This document shows positions 26,774 through 38,764 of a stretch of 64,000 bases of DNA, piece after piece (the first letter of the stretch is position 1; every line of letters starts with the position of its first letter). The DNA is from Cyanoderma ruficeps (lineage: Eukaryota > Chordata > Aves > Passeriformes > Timaliidae). Below the pieces are notes generated by a model. The model searched no databases and was not told where the DNA came from. It saw nothing but the letters and a program-made list of their open reading frames with translations. The stretch is from assembly GCA_008694505.1 (NCBI GenBank), contig VZDJ01000041.1, positions 6,415,124-6,479,123 on the forward strand, written 5' to 3'. Both the position numbers and the translations under genes were made by a program.

Positions 26774-26821
26774 TGATTGATNNNNNNNNNNNNNNNNNAT
26801 TGATTGATTGATTGATTGATT
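26774..26821. repeat. TGAT microsatellite containing an assembly gap
   Basis: Clean TGAT units flank 17 N bases (26782-26798) on both sides. The true repeat length is therefore unknown, and the gap probably reflects failed assembly through the repeat. Confidence 0.95.
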
Positions 26822-26867
26822 AAGAAAAAACTTAATTGAAAAATGTTATAAATGAGTTGTGCCAAAT

Positions 26868-27376
26868 TGTAATTAAAAAAACCAAAATTTATTTTCGCGT
26901 GACAGCGAGTACAGAAATGAATCAGAAAAAAATCACAGCCACGATAAAGACCAGTTCGATCCCAGGAATTGAACGGGGTGAACGCTGAGACAGGCCTCTA
27001 TAGCACCTGCCTCCCCTTCGTTCACAAAATCCCACCACCAAAGGTCCAGTTTTTATACATTTTAGTTTCCTCGAGGCAGGTTTTCCTTTGTCCAGTTGTC
27101 TGGGTATTGATATTCATCGGTCTCCTTTTGGGATTCTGATTTTTCTGAGTGGGTTTTCAGGGGGAACAGAAGAGGTGTCTGAGTGACCATTGCAGACCAT
27201 ATTCAGTTTCTGGGTCAGATGTTTCGATCGTTAGGCCTGCTTGCTGGCCCATTTCCACAGGAGCCACATCCATTCATGTGCTGATCTCCTAAATCTTCCC
27301 CTGATCTCCCCCCCTTGTGTTGGAATTCTTCCGTGAACTGTTTTTCCCTGCTTTTAAATAATTTTATTTTCAGGCA
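26868..27376 (-). mobile_element. ERVL-type solo LTR (copy 3) with CAAAT target duplication
   Basis: This 509-bp element has TG...CA ends and is flanked by identical CAAAT repeats (26863-26867 and 27377-27381), the 5-bp duplication expected of ERVL-type integration. On the minus strand it has a TATA box within 'tgtataaaaactgg' (about 27047-27060) and a poly(A) signal AATAAA (26888-26893) near its end. It shares promoter, R-region and poly(A) blocks with copies 1 and 2 but lies in the opposite orientation. A G-run (about 27,303-27,315 on the minus strand) falls inside U3 and is not the polypurine tract. No internal genes are attached, so it is a solo LTR formed by recombination. Confidence 0.85.
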
Positions 27377-27381
27377 CAAAT

Positions 27382-29000
27382 TAATACACGGAGGTTATTC
27401 ACAACAAAAAATATTGTAGCTTCATTAGGTAATCTGTTGCAATGCATCCTAACCTCCCCTATCACACAAAGCAAGAGTTGAGCCAGCATTCTGATTTATA
27501 AGAGCATGGAACACTTTCTCAGTTCTACTTGCTTGATGCATTCACTCTTGTACTAACTAGTCCTGTAGTTTTAGCCTACTTGCCTGGCAGCTGCTCCATG
27601 TTATTCAGTGTTTCATTACACATGGGGGAAAAAAACAAGTTAGAATCATGGGTTCTCCATCCTTTCAGATTTCAAGGATTTCATTCATGACAGGATGCAG
27701 ACAAGAGGTGGGGATTCTACAGTGCAACTGATGTATTTATTGATTCACCTATTATTTACATGTTGCTACAATTTTGAGGCAGTTTTTAATACATTTTGGG
27801 AGTTTTATCTGCTTTTAAAGAGACTAAACAAAGAAACATTAACATTTCCAAAGTCCTACAATCCCCACATAGCACAGTGGTAGGATGGCCACTGTGTCTC
27901 CTGACATAAAGTAAGACAAATGCTGCAGTTATCAAAACCACAGCAAATCAATTGGCTGTTTATATGTTCCTGTTCCCTCTTTGCAGTAGCCAGACTAGCA
28001 TCCTGCAGAGATAACTGCTCTCTACACGCCATTGGGAAGTCATTCTTCAGTTATAGTAAGTTAGAAAAGGCCAAAAATGTAAATTAAATTGGCCTTTTAT
28101 TGCCAGCACTCCAAACTAAGTGAAGTTTAACAGGCACTGAGACATACCCGTTGTTATCTGCAATTTCAGCTGAAAGACTAGCACTTCTGGAGCAGAGAAA
28201 TAATTTACCTCAATATTCCATGAGTCCTGTATTCCCTCCCAGAAGAAGTGTTCTAGCTAAACCATTAGGGTTCCAGATAAAACCTTGAGGTTATTTTCCC
28301 CATGGACAGTGTATCACACTCCTTGCAAAACAATTGCATACTTGCTTCAAAATATTTTGGTGACGTTTGTTTGTAGCAGTCAAGCTGTAGCAGGAGCGAA
28401 TATACTCGAGGTCATGGAGGACACCAAAAGAGCTGTAAAAGCAGAAACATAATGCATGAATAAGCAACTAGAATATGATCAATATCTAAGTTTGACACAA
28501 TTTAGGGACTGCTAATTTAGATGGTCTGTATAGGGGTTCTACCTGCAAGAATATGCATAGAAAAAAAATTAATTATTAAATTTGCTCTTCATAAAAATTT
28601 ATCAAGTGTGTCACACTGTGGAACAATTTTGTTCTGTTTAGTTTCTCAGTGAGGTATCAAAGCTCTATTTGTGAACAAGATAGGAAACTTAAGTAACCAG
28701 GGTCTAAAGCAATAATTCTACCATGTATTCAAATAACCTTAAGGTAACACCCATCTGTGTCTTCTTGACAGTAGTTCCCTTGAACCCACTGCAGCAGCCA
28801 GAATTAACCATAATGGGTACCTGCCATGCCAGGGGGCTGGGAAAGGCTGAGTTGAATAGCAAAGCCAGACATGGAATTGATTCTGTGTAACCCAAATGTG
28901 AATAGGTACTCCCACAAAAAAAATCACTGACACTAGCTCATGCACCCTTTCAAAGGTGTCTAGTACTGTCATCGAAACTGCTTCAAAACCAGAAACTCTC
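27382..29000. other. Unique AT-rich DNA, no gene recognised
   Basis: About 1.6 kb of ordinary sequence. Short open frames on both strands carry no motif. Confidence 0.45.
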
Positions 29001-29020
29001 CAACACTAACAATTTTTTAG

Positions 29021-29554
29021 TGTTAGATAATCAAGACGTTGCTTTCTTTTGGCCAGGATGTTATTCTGGCTACGATGTGAGTGGAAATCATTTCATCCCT
29101 GCATGCTCGGGCTGTGCAGTGGAAATCATTCCATCACACATAATTCTTTACCGGACTGTTCACATGTTTATGCAGACAAAGCCCAAAGAAATTCCTGTTG
29201 ATTGATCTTAAATTGCGCAATTCTTAGTATTTGATCTCTTATTGGTTATTGAGCCCTTTGCCTTTGATGCTAATTTGGTCCTCATCCTTTGGTTCTCTTA
29301 TCAGTCTTTTCCTAGACCAGGTTCCTCCACAGCTCCAGGGGGTGGTGTTTGGGGATAATGTTCATTAATGGTTGTTATCTTCTGTGCATCTCCTGGCTAC
29401 TCCCAATCTTGTGTAGATGCTAAACTCATCAGACCTGCCCACTGAAGAGTCTTAGGAAGAGGAACTTCAATTCCCTTCTCCCTGGGCGAAGGCGAACAAA
29501 ACTGCAACTAAAGTTACAAAGAAAAATTTGAAAGTTTTATCATTTCCAACAGTA
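29021..29554. repeat. Possible old LTR or other repeat with inverted ends
   Basis: The block starts TGTTAGATAATC and ends TTTCCAACA, which gives inverted TGTT/AACA termini about 530 bp apart and would fit an LTR. It contains two short copies of 'gtggaaatcatt' about 47 bp apart. No convincing TATA and AATAAA pair and no target duplication were found. An 8-bp-stem hairpin overlaps the left end. The call is tentative. Confidence 0.22.
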
Positions 29555-32500
29555 CAATGAGTCACTCATCGGCCTATCCTGCCTGTCTCTAGCAATGCAC
29601 AACTCTGTCAGCCCTGTATTATGTCTGTCAGCCTAATGCACACAGGACATTGCAAATAGTAAAAAGTGGTGACGCATATGCAGAAAAACTAAGCCTTAAG
29701 GTCATAAAGCTTCTATGGGACACCAGGGTGTCCCTTTGACAGAGACACCCAATCAAGAAATTACACTATTACAGCTGCCTGATCAACTTTAATTCAGTTT
29801 TTCTTATATGTATATCCATATGTATATGCAGATCTACTCTTAAATTATGGCTCTTATTTCTAGTTCCGTTCCTCCTCCATGCTCCCAATTCATTTCTAAC
29901 TGCTGAGTCCTGCTGTTTCCTCTCTCCCCACACTCTTCCTTCTTCCTTATGCCCAGCATCTCACTGAGCTATGGTAGGCATCTGCAGTACCTGCATTTAC
30001 AAAGGAAGCATAATTTTCTGGCAGTTTAGTGGATTTCTAGCATGTGGCTGCAGATGGCATGGGGGAGGAATAGGGGCTTGTTCATGAAAATCTCCATAGT
30101 CTCTACTGAGCAGACAAAATTTATTCTGAAACCTCCCAGCTTGGCAAAACAGCTGAAAATAGATTCTTGATACAAAGGTCCCCTGTTACCCCTTTAGCTA
30201 GTCCTTGCCTTATATACAGGAAGCATAATGCTGCTGAGAATCTTCCTGGAATGGGCTGAAGAACTTGCTTTCCTGCAGACATACCCCTTTTTGGAAGCAT
30301 CTGAATAGAAATAAAAATAAAACAGCTCATGGCACTTTTGAACATAAATATGACAAGCCATGGCTATTCTTAAATGAGTACCAAAAATTGGATCTTTCTA
30401 GAAGTATCACACAAAGTTTGGTTGTAATTGTGCTACTAGACAAGTCTCTGAGGATGCAAGTAAATTTACACTGAGAACCACAAAACTAAATTGTCTAATA
30501 TGCTAATATGTCTCATTTGAATAAATTCCATATTTTTTAATCTGAATATTAAAATTCCTTTCTGTTAAGGTCTGATATGGGTACTAGACAGTAGTGTATG
30601 GGAAATTAAGCATCCAAATACTGAATTATCTACATTATAGCAATGCATGTGTAGCTAGAGGGACTGATCATGAAGGAAATGGTAATCTAGCTGACTGACA
30701 TCTTGAATTCAATTCTCTGAGAGCAGGAGAGACAGTAATATAAAAATAGATACAAGATAAAAATAAAGGTTCTAGACCTATATACATCAAGGAGCTGTTT
30801 TGGAACTGGGTTAACAAAATAGGAGCACATCTATTTGTACTCAAAAGTAAAGTTTGGTCCTTTATATGTAACATGAAGGATATCTTTTTCTTGCCAGGTA
30901 GTGAACTACTTTAAGTAATGAAGAGTGTTTTATGTAACATTTGCTGGGAAACAGTCAGCATTTTGTTCTCTCCCCAAACCTTCAGTCCCATCTCCCAGGA
31001 ACAAATGCTTGTGTCTCATGTCAACAATCCAGGCATATTTTTCTGCTAATATTTGTCTTTATCTGAGAAAAAGGTCACACCTTTGCACTGGATCACCTGT
31101 CACATAGGGTCTTTTTTGTTCAACTAAACACCTACATGTCCCATCGATATGTTCATCCTCTCAGGTCTTAGTTCCTTCTACCAACTTCTTTCTTGCTACT
31201 CTTTTCCCACATATATAGTTTGAATGTACTGTTTTAATTCTTTTTCTCCATCACCTCCTTTTGCTTAGTCCCAGAAACCATCACTTACCAGTATTCGCTT
31301 CTAATGTCCCAGGTAGCTTATCCTACCTTACCTATAGCTGTTCATTCATTATGAGGACATCAACTTTTATCTTCAGCCAGCCCAACTTCCAGCTTCTTAG
31401 ATGACAGCAATAGTTCAAATAGTTAATAAATCCCCTGTAAAACAAAAGACATAAGAAAGACAAAGAAAAGTAGAAGATAAGCTCTTATGATTCCTTTGGC
31501 TCCTTATGCTCTTGCAACAAAATCTCTATTCTCAACTCTAGATTTTTAATTAATATAGTTGTTCTTTAACTACATCCTAATTGTTTAACAATCTGTTCAA
31601 CTACCTGTACTTTCCAGTGTCATTAGGAGTTTGATGAACACATAACTGCAAGATCCTCTTCATGGCTTTCGAGCAATTATACTACAGACTGGAGCAACAT
31701 AATGGATCCCTTGTTCCAGTCTGAGCAAAATATACACCTTAAAAATACAACAATATTCACTGTCTTGCTGCAATTAATGAATTCAATGAACAAGCATTTA
31801 AGTGCTTTCAACACATTTAAAATTGAATTTAGTCGAAGATTTCTTCTAGTCTTTAATATGCACTGTCTTGTTTCGCATAGCCCCTGACATCTGATTTTAG
31901 GGAATCATCCCAAACTCTTTCTAAACTTGACTATCTTTCTCTTTGGAGATTGGTGTGACTCATGCTCCTCATTATCATTGTTACAGTCTTCTTTCTCTGG
32001 GATGTGCTTACTGAAATGCTGAGTTAGATTCTCAGCAGCAGTAAATGTACATTGCTTTACTAACCTTCAAGGTGCCAGACTAATCTATGTAAGATAAGGG
32101 GCCCAGGTTTCAATTTTATCCCATCGTAGGAAAAACATATATCAATGCTTTTCTCATCGGTACTTCTAGGCCACAATAATGTTAACTTCTGATTTTCCAC
32201 AAGATATTCTTGGCACATAAATATTAATCATCTCTGCAAACAGGAAGATACCTGTTTACACTGAGTAGTACTGTCACTGAAATATTTCCTAGGCCTGGGT
32301 ATTTCCCTCTGAACCAGATGCAATTCCTTTTCAGTGATTTAATTGCTTCCTTTCCATTTAATTACTTTGAAGATTAACTGCAGGCAAGTGTATTCCAATA
32401 ATAGGCTCATCTACAAAGAACAGGAAGCTTTCCCTGTGGTCGAGGGAATTCACCACTTCCGACTGCAGCTCAGCTATTTAGCTATCAGGTTTCCCTTTGC

Positions 32501-35500
32501 CCCTGGGCTTTATGTGTCACTTTGTCTGTTTGAGCATAAGGAAATGACATGGGATGAACTGCTTATTCTTGAATTCACATACAGAGTTCCTGGCAGAAAA
32601 GTCCTTCTTCTCCTGGGAGCAATAGATACAAATATATGAGGCCCAAGTATTAGATTATTAATTATACATCATTAATGTTAATGATATCTAGAAGAATTTC
32701 CATGAATGAATTTCTGGGGAGAAAAAGATCCTTTGATAATAAAAGATTATCTGGGCAAAGATCCTTTCTTGGACCTAATATGTATATTACAATGTGATTG
32801 ATTCAATCTACCTTTCATTGGAATTACTTCACTTCAAAGCTGGAACTGAGATTGTTACTTTCTGTATATAAAAATGACACATCATGGGAATTTGTTTTCC
32901 TCGTCTTAGATGAAGAGTGAGTATTATTTTGAAACTATTTGTGGTTTGGGGATTAAGAGATTTGCAAATTTTTTATTTTACTTCAGATTGCACCTAAGTC
33001 CATCAGAAAATTTTATCCTGAACTAAAGTGCGGTGACTGTGAGCACCTTACTCCTGACTGACTCCTTGCAAGAACTGAATACAACACATGCATAGCACAG
33101 CACTACAACCTCTTGCACATCCATTAATTAGAAGTTCATGGGACCCAGGTGGGGAAAAAGACCAAGGAACACTCACAAATAGAATGGCAGAAATTTGCAT
33201 TTAAAAGAGGCACTCTAACCCCTTCCCTATTCTCTAGCACAATGCACCTTAGCATAGATGCCAAGAGAGGCAAACTGAAAGTGTTCTGCAGCTAATGCTA
33301 AAGCAAGTTATACTATCTTGGGTTAGGTAATTTTATTTCTGACAATGCTTGGGACATATTTTTAGTCAAGAGTGCTTTTCATCCAAAAGTAGTTGTACAC
33401 AAAATATTTTTCTGCCTCTCAAATTCTCAGAACATTTCTGTTTATAAATGAAAGGTTTATGACTCACTAAATAATTGACATCAAGGGAACAATGAATAAA
33501 ATACCTATTTCTTTTCTTTTCTTTTTTTTTACTAGAAACTCAACCAAAGTAATTTGGTCTCCAGTTTATTCTCATTGGTAGAAAACTACTTATCTTAAAT
33601 TCAGTAAAACTGCTAATGAGTTTTCAGATGCTTCCATTTAATAAAATTTTGGAGGTGATTTTTGTTTCCTCCTTTAATCATAGATTTTGTTTCTGTATTT
33701 CCTTTTCCACTGCTTGTGGTAGGTGGAAGAAGACTTCTCTTTTTCCTGTCCAGCAGACATGCTGCCTATTTATTAAAATGTACAGCAGTACAGTCCTAGA
33801 AAATACAGATATGTGTGGGAAATAGCAAGGGTTACATCTAGGTTCTTTGTGTGTGCTACAGCTGGCAGATCAAACAGTTTTATGTAAGAAGGTGGGGAGG
33901 TGGTAGGGAAAAACTTGGCCTGTTTTCCCCAACAAAAGATTTCTTTTGCAATTAATCCAAAGGAGCAGGATGCTTATCCAGTCTCACCCAAAAGCTTCTC
34001 AAGCTCTGACTTGGGAAAGGAAGGTTTACCCACAAATGTGACTTTCAGCAGCCAGTGCACACAGCTCCTGAGGCATCTCCCAGGGCTAAATCTGTGTTGT
34101 AGATGCGTAATGAAAATGTACCAGGTATTTACCCAAGCAGGGCAAGCACCTGCCAGACCATTCCACAGGCACATGGATTTGGGCTAGCCAGAGCAGATAT
34201 CGTCTTCCTCCAGGCTAAACCAGTGCCAGGTAGGAAATACAAGAAGAAACAAAGAGTATTATAATGGAAAATAGAGGAAAGAGAGAGAACCAAGGTTAAT
34301 TCATTTGGGAACAGAAGTGAGGTGTTGACTGTATTTTGACAAGGTGGTACAGACAGTTTGAGGGTAAATAAGTTTGTTGCAGTGCTGGGAAGTTTGCAGT
34401 CTGATAATCCTGGGAAGTCCTTAATGCGTTCTGATATATACTTGACTTGCACACCTTCTCCTGTGAGTTTTGAGACAGTAAAAACCCAAAAGGCCTGACT
34501 GAGGAAGAGTTTAGATAAGGACCCGCTGAGGGAAATGCTTCAGCATGAGTTTGCCCTGCGTTAGACACACAGAACCTAAATAAGGAAAGCTTTCTGGACA
34601 TCTTAGTTTTGGGAACGACTCAGTCAGGTAGCATGTCCTGAGGGGCTCTTCAGGTCCTGCCTCTTCAGTCAGGATCCTCACCCAAGTGAAAGATGTGGAA
34701 AAAGGTTCCACTGCAACCTTAGTATAAATTTGTTTTGAAAGGTGACCCAGTATAAAACAGAAGCCCATGATTTGATTAGTCCTTGACTCCCTGGAACTAG
34801 GTTGTTTAGGGAGAGCTACACTGGAGACAGAGAGAGGAGTGGGGTTATAATGCCTCTAAATGTCTCCAAAGCAATCAGAGTCACTTCCAATCTAATGGAG
34901 GTACAGCCCCTGCCAACAGCTGTTCTTAGCCAACAGCTTTACAGTTACTTATAGCTATAAACACTGGTCTTCATATAATTTTTTTACACTCCTGTTTTAC
35001 TCCAGGTTTATTCCTGTTTTTGGCCACCATATTTGGATACTACACAAATAATTAGAATAAATGTAAAATAACAATACTTCACACACAGCAGTATGTGCCA
35101 GCACTAATGACTGTGCTTATGGAAAAACGCTTAGAAGAATCAAGGACTAGCAGTTATGAGCAGTGGCTGATACCAGTTCTATCTCATTTACACCAAAGGA
35201 GAATTTCTGAATGCAATTGTAATTACATGTAAGTTTCCAGTCTTACTGAAACGATGTGGTAATGTCCAATACTCACTCATCAGATAAGTAAAATTCATAT
35301 TTACAGTAATGTACAAGAGAACAAAATAGTCCTTGTTTTACCTACTACTCTGTGTCCTTCCAGCAGAATCAAAAACACATACCAATTTGATTCGTTACAA
35401 TGCTCTAGAGGTTCACAGTATCAATATTATTTTATTAAATAACATTAAAGACCTGCAGTGATACCAGCTCCAGTCTTCCCAATGTGCCGAGTTAACTTTA

Positions 35501-35899
35501 AAATTAGAAAACATTTCTAATAACTTTCATCTTTTTTGTGTGTCAATTTCACTGCTTTTTCTTTTCCCATTCTTTGCAGATACAGACAAAAATATTGTTT
35601 CCTTTTGTACCAACAGGAATGGCTTAATATTCTTAACATTTCTTGCCTAAATGTCCTTCTCTGTCTTTCTTAGGCCTGATAGTACCCACTCTTCCAATCT
35701 TACTTCCTTGTGGCTTCTACAGCTTCTGATCATAGAATGCGTCTTGTGGGATATAGTTTGGTTTTTTATACTATGAGCAGAATATCCATCTTTCCAAAAG
35801 AATCTGACATTGTTGATTTGACCCTATATGTGACCCACTACAGTCTTAAGATCTTTATTAAGAACTTGCTTTCTGATATTTACCATCATAATGAATTTG
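29555..35899. other. Long unique AT-rich stretch, no gene recognised
   Basis: About 6.3 kb of AT-rich DNA. Open frames reach about 107 codons near 34.1-34.6 kb on the minus strand, in a slightly GC-richer patch. They overlap each other in different frames and show no domain. No LTR or LINE landmarks were recognised. Confidence 0.45.
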
Positions 35900-36019
35900 T
35901 ATAACTGATGTTTTCTATACTATCTTGGCCTTCCTCTTAACCTTGCCCCCATTCCTTTTCGACCATGAGTTACATACTATGTTTCCAGTCTATGCCTCCA
36001 GATTTCCATTTTTACTATT

Positions 36020-36545
36020 ATCCTCCAACATATTTGGGATCCTTCCTAGCACTGTGTCAGATACAAAACTAATGAGCATTTTGACTATTTCACCATCTGT
36101 TTTGCTAATGAAAACCTTGAACAGAAGCATATCTAAGCCAGACCCCCCACAGAACCCTAAGCATAATTTGATTTTTATTAATTTCTCTATAATGTAGTTA
36201 TCTAATCAGCTTTGTGCCCACAGAATAAAGGCTATGTTTTTCTTACTTTGGACATCAACAGAGACTGAGTCAAAAACTTTGCTCAAGTAAAGTTACATGT
36301 GTTCTTCAGCTCCTCATCTGTTCACAGGACCTATTACCTGGTCATTGAAAGAGTGAATTATTATTCCCCTGGTTTATTTTTGGCAAATCAGTGTTGGCTT
36401 CTAGTATTCTCCCTGTTATTTTCTAGGTTCTGAAAACTGCTACAGACTTATTCTGTGAATTGAGGTTAAACTGATCGATCTAATTCTGTCACTTCTTCCC
36501 TTCTTTTGTACTCTTCAGATGAATAGGCACTAACCTTCTTCTACT
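36020..36545 (-). repeat. Ancient CR1-clade LINE, reverse-transcriptase region
   Basis: The plus strand carries the reverse complement of CR1 ORF2 landmarks in order: 'gctaatgaaaaccttgaac' and 'agaccccccacagaacc', then 'gagactgagtcaaaaac', then the 'ccttcttttgtactcttcag' region. The middle landmark, read on the minus strand, corresponds to the LDFSKAFD-type motif A of the LINE reverse transcriptase, about five substitutions away over some 30 bases. The reading frame is broken by stops. This copy is much older than the CR1 at 52.9 kb. It may extend to lower coordinates, but the match fades. Confidence 0.62.
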
Positions 36546-38654
36546 TAATAAAAGTCGCAATAGATGGAGTTTAATGTCTTCACAGGCAGAGAAATATGCA
36601 CTTAGCAGCAAAACTGGTATCTATCACACTAGTATTTAAATTGTAGCAATGCAAAAGCATTTGATCTCCTTTGGTTAAAGAGGGTGTACAAAATCATTAT
36701 TTCATCTCCTTTACACCTTGAAAATGCTTATAGGAATAAAGTCTTCAACGATATTTTGAAAGCTTTGAAGGTCATTTGTTTATGGCCATTCTAGAACAGA
36801 AATTTTGATTCTGGCCTTGGATTAGAGTAAGCATCTCAATGTCTTAGTCAGGGATATTGTACAGAAATGTTTTATGGGTGTAAAGAGTCCAAGATTTTGG
36901 GGATGCACAATGAAAACTTTAAACTCCAGATTTTCAGCTTTATCTTTATAATAGGAACAGAAGATGAGATCCACACAGTCTAAGTTTGGCAATAGAAGAG
37001 TTAGTTGCCTGGACTACAGTAACTATGCAGGCTCTCCTTCTGGGCAATGGAAACAAGCTGACAACTCCTTCCTAAAAGTGATACAAAGCAGATGAGATCT
37101 CTTTTCCACTTTCTTTCATTGGCACTAACATGCGTAGTGCAGATAGATTTTGCCAGCTACTTTAGGGAGACATTGAGTAAAGCACTGCGAAAATCATTGC
37201 TTCTTAGTGGAATTGCTGCTGTTATCTCAAGTGTGTGAATCTTCAAGTTGCACTCACATCCCTGCTGGATCAGCCTAGGATTCAGTACACAGTCCAGTAA
37301 AATATGAAATTTTCTTGCTCTTCATGGTAGCCTGAAGTATCAGAGTTCAGGCACGTTAATAAGTGAATTTCTGTTGCTCTATGTCAGTTCAGTATGTAAG
37401 TAAGGAAATTGCACTGTGAAGACTCTTTACTGGGATGAGTGGAATATTTCTGTCTTATTCCTTCAGTAGTGAAGAAGATGGTGTACTCCACAAAAAAAAG
37501 GACTTTAAAAAAGTGTTTACCGATACTGATCATACAGACGCAATTTATTCCAATCAGAAGGGATCTCAGTATGTCTATAGACCAATCTCCTGCTCAGAGC
37601 AGGTGAGGTCTACAATTAGTTGAAACACAGAAGATTTAAAAGAGAGAGACACAAAGCAATGGGACAATTTCTTAATATTCCTGGAGATAAGTCAATATTT
37701 AGAAAATAGGAGCTAAAAAAAAGCTTTCTCTCTGGTCAGATAGTTCTGTACCTGTTATTTTAGAAATATAAATAAAAAAATTAGTAAAAGCAATTGAAAA
37801 ATCCTCAAAATATTCATACAAAATTACTTTGGAATGGTTTTCAGATTTAATAAATGATTGAATCCATGCTTATTCAAATAGAATTTTGTTTAATTGGTCT
37901 GAATTTTAATGCAACTAACGTTTTTTAGAATTTCCTTTCCTTCAGGTATAAATAAGCTGAAAACAATGCACAACATTTAATTTGGGGTTGGTTCCCTGAA
38001 ACATTTCAGGCAAATGCAAAAAAAAATTAGTTATATTTTTTGATCTTTGTTCCCTTTTTTTTTCCCCTTTCCACAAAGAATATTACTTTGACATATTCTG
38101 GCCTAAATTTTTAATCCCTTTGTCTTTGTGGTTCAAGAATGAACCAAAATTGCACAGATTAGTCAATTCCAACTAGTGTCATGAGCAGTCAGAAAAAAGA
38201 TCTTGGCCTAGATCAGCAATGAGATGTCTATAAATTAGAGTCCCAATCAAAGTGGTGTCTGCTCTGCACGATATTTCAGGCTTCCATGAACTCATTGACT
38301 GTTTTCATTCCGTTATTGGATCCATGACTTTTTAGAAGATTAGTCCATCAATCAAAATTAACAATACAGCAACTTTCTTCAGCAGTACCACCATTTTTTT
38401 TCACATGTAGTGTTGAAAAGTAGCCTGTTCACACAGAATTGCAACGATAAATAAAACAAAAATCAAGCTTTTTTTTCCAGAAACCAATGCTGGTTTTTCC
38501 AGACTTTCACATTCTGACACTGAGGGTCACCCATGCATTAAATAAACCCATTGAAACTATTTTGGTGACATCTGCATCATCAGTTCAGTTTTCTGGTCTG
38601 TGTTGTTCAAGGTAAGCTTTTTCTAAACAATTCTCTTTCTAAATTGCAGATGTA
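36546..38654. other. Unique AT-rich DNA flanking the 37.5-kb exon candidate
   Basis: Apart from the candidate exon at 37,467-37,602, nothing identifiable was seen. The composition is typical of intron or intergenic DNA. Confidence 0.4.
37467..37602 (+). CDS. Candidate internal coding exon of an unidentified gene
   Basis: A 136-base open stretch is bounded by a strong acceptor (pyrimidine-rich 'ttctgtcttattccttcag') and a near-consensus donor (CAG|GTGAGG). Read so that its first base completes a codon, it is open throughout and ends in phase 0. The encoded segment is acidic and lysine-rich at first ('SEEDGVLHKKKDF'), then polar with several Tyr ('QYVYRP'). It has no signal peptide, membrane segment or motif I recognise. 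A further possible 31-base exon lies at 39,536-39,566. The product is unknown. It could also be chance, since one exon-like interval is expected now and then in 64 kb; an A8 run inside it is a mild point against coding. Confidence 0.33.
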
Positions 38655-38676
38655 AATATATATGTGTATATGTATA

Positions 38677-38729
<53 letters not shown>

Positions 38730-38764
38730 AATGCATATGTATATGTGTGTGTATATATATATAC
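38655..38764. repeat. TATGTG hexanucleotide microsatellite in a TA/TG-rich block
   Basis: Eight uninterrupted TATGTG units occupy 38,675-38,722. They are flanked by TATATG, TGTG and TATATA variants on both sides. Such alternating purine-pyrimidine tracts are length-variable and can be prone to unusual DNA structure. Confidence 0.95.

Noticed and set aside
27303..27315. G-run near LTR copy 3 as its polypurine tract
   Set aside because: The CAAAT duplication places the LTR edge about 65 bases further out, so the G-run is inside U3.
34129..34768. Cluster of overlapping minus-strand frames at 34.1-34.8 kb as a gene
   Set aside because: Three frames overlap in different phases without domains or splice logic; likely a local GC effect.
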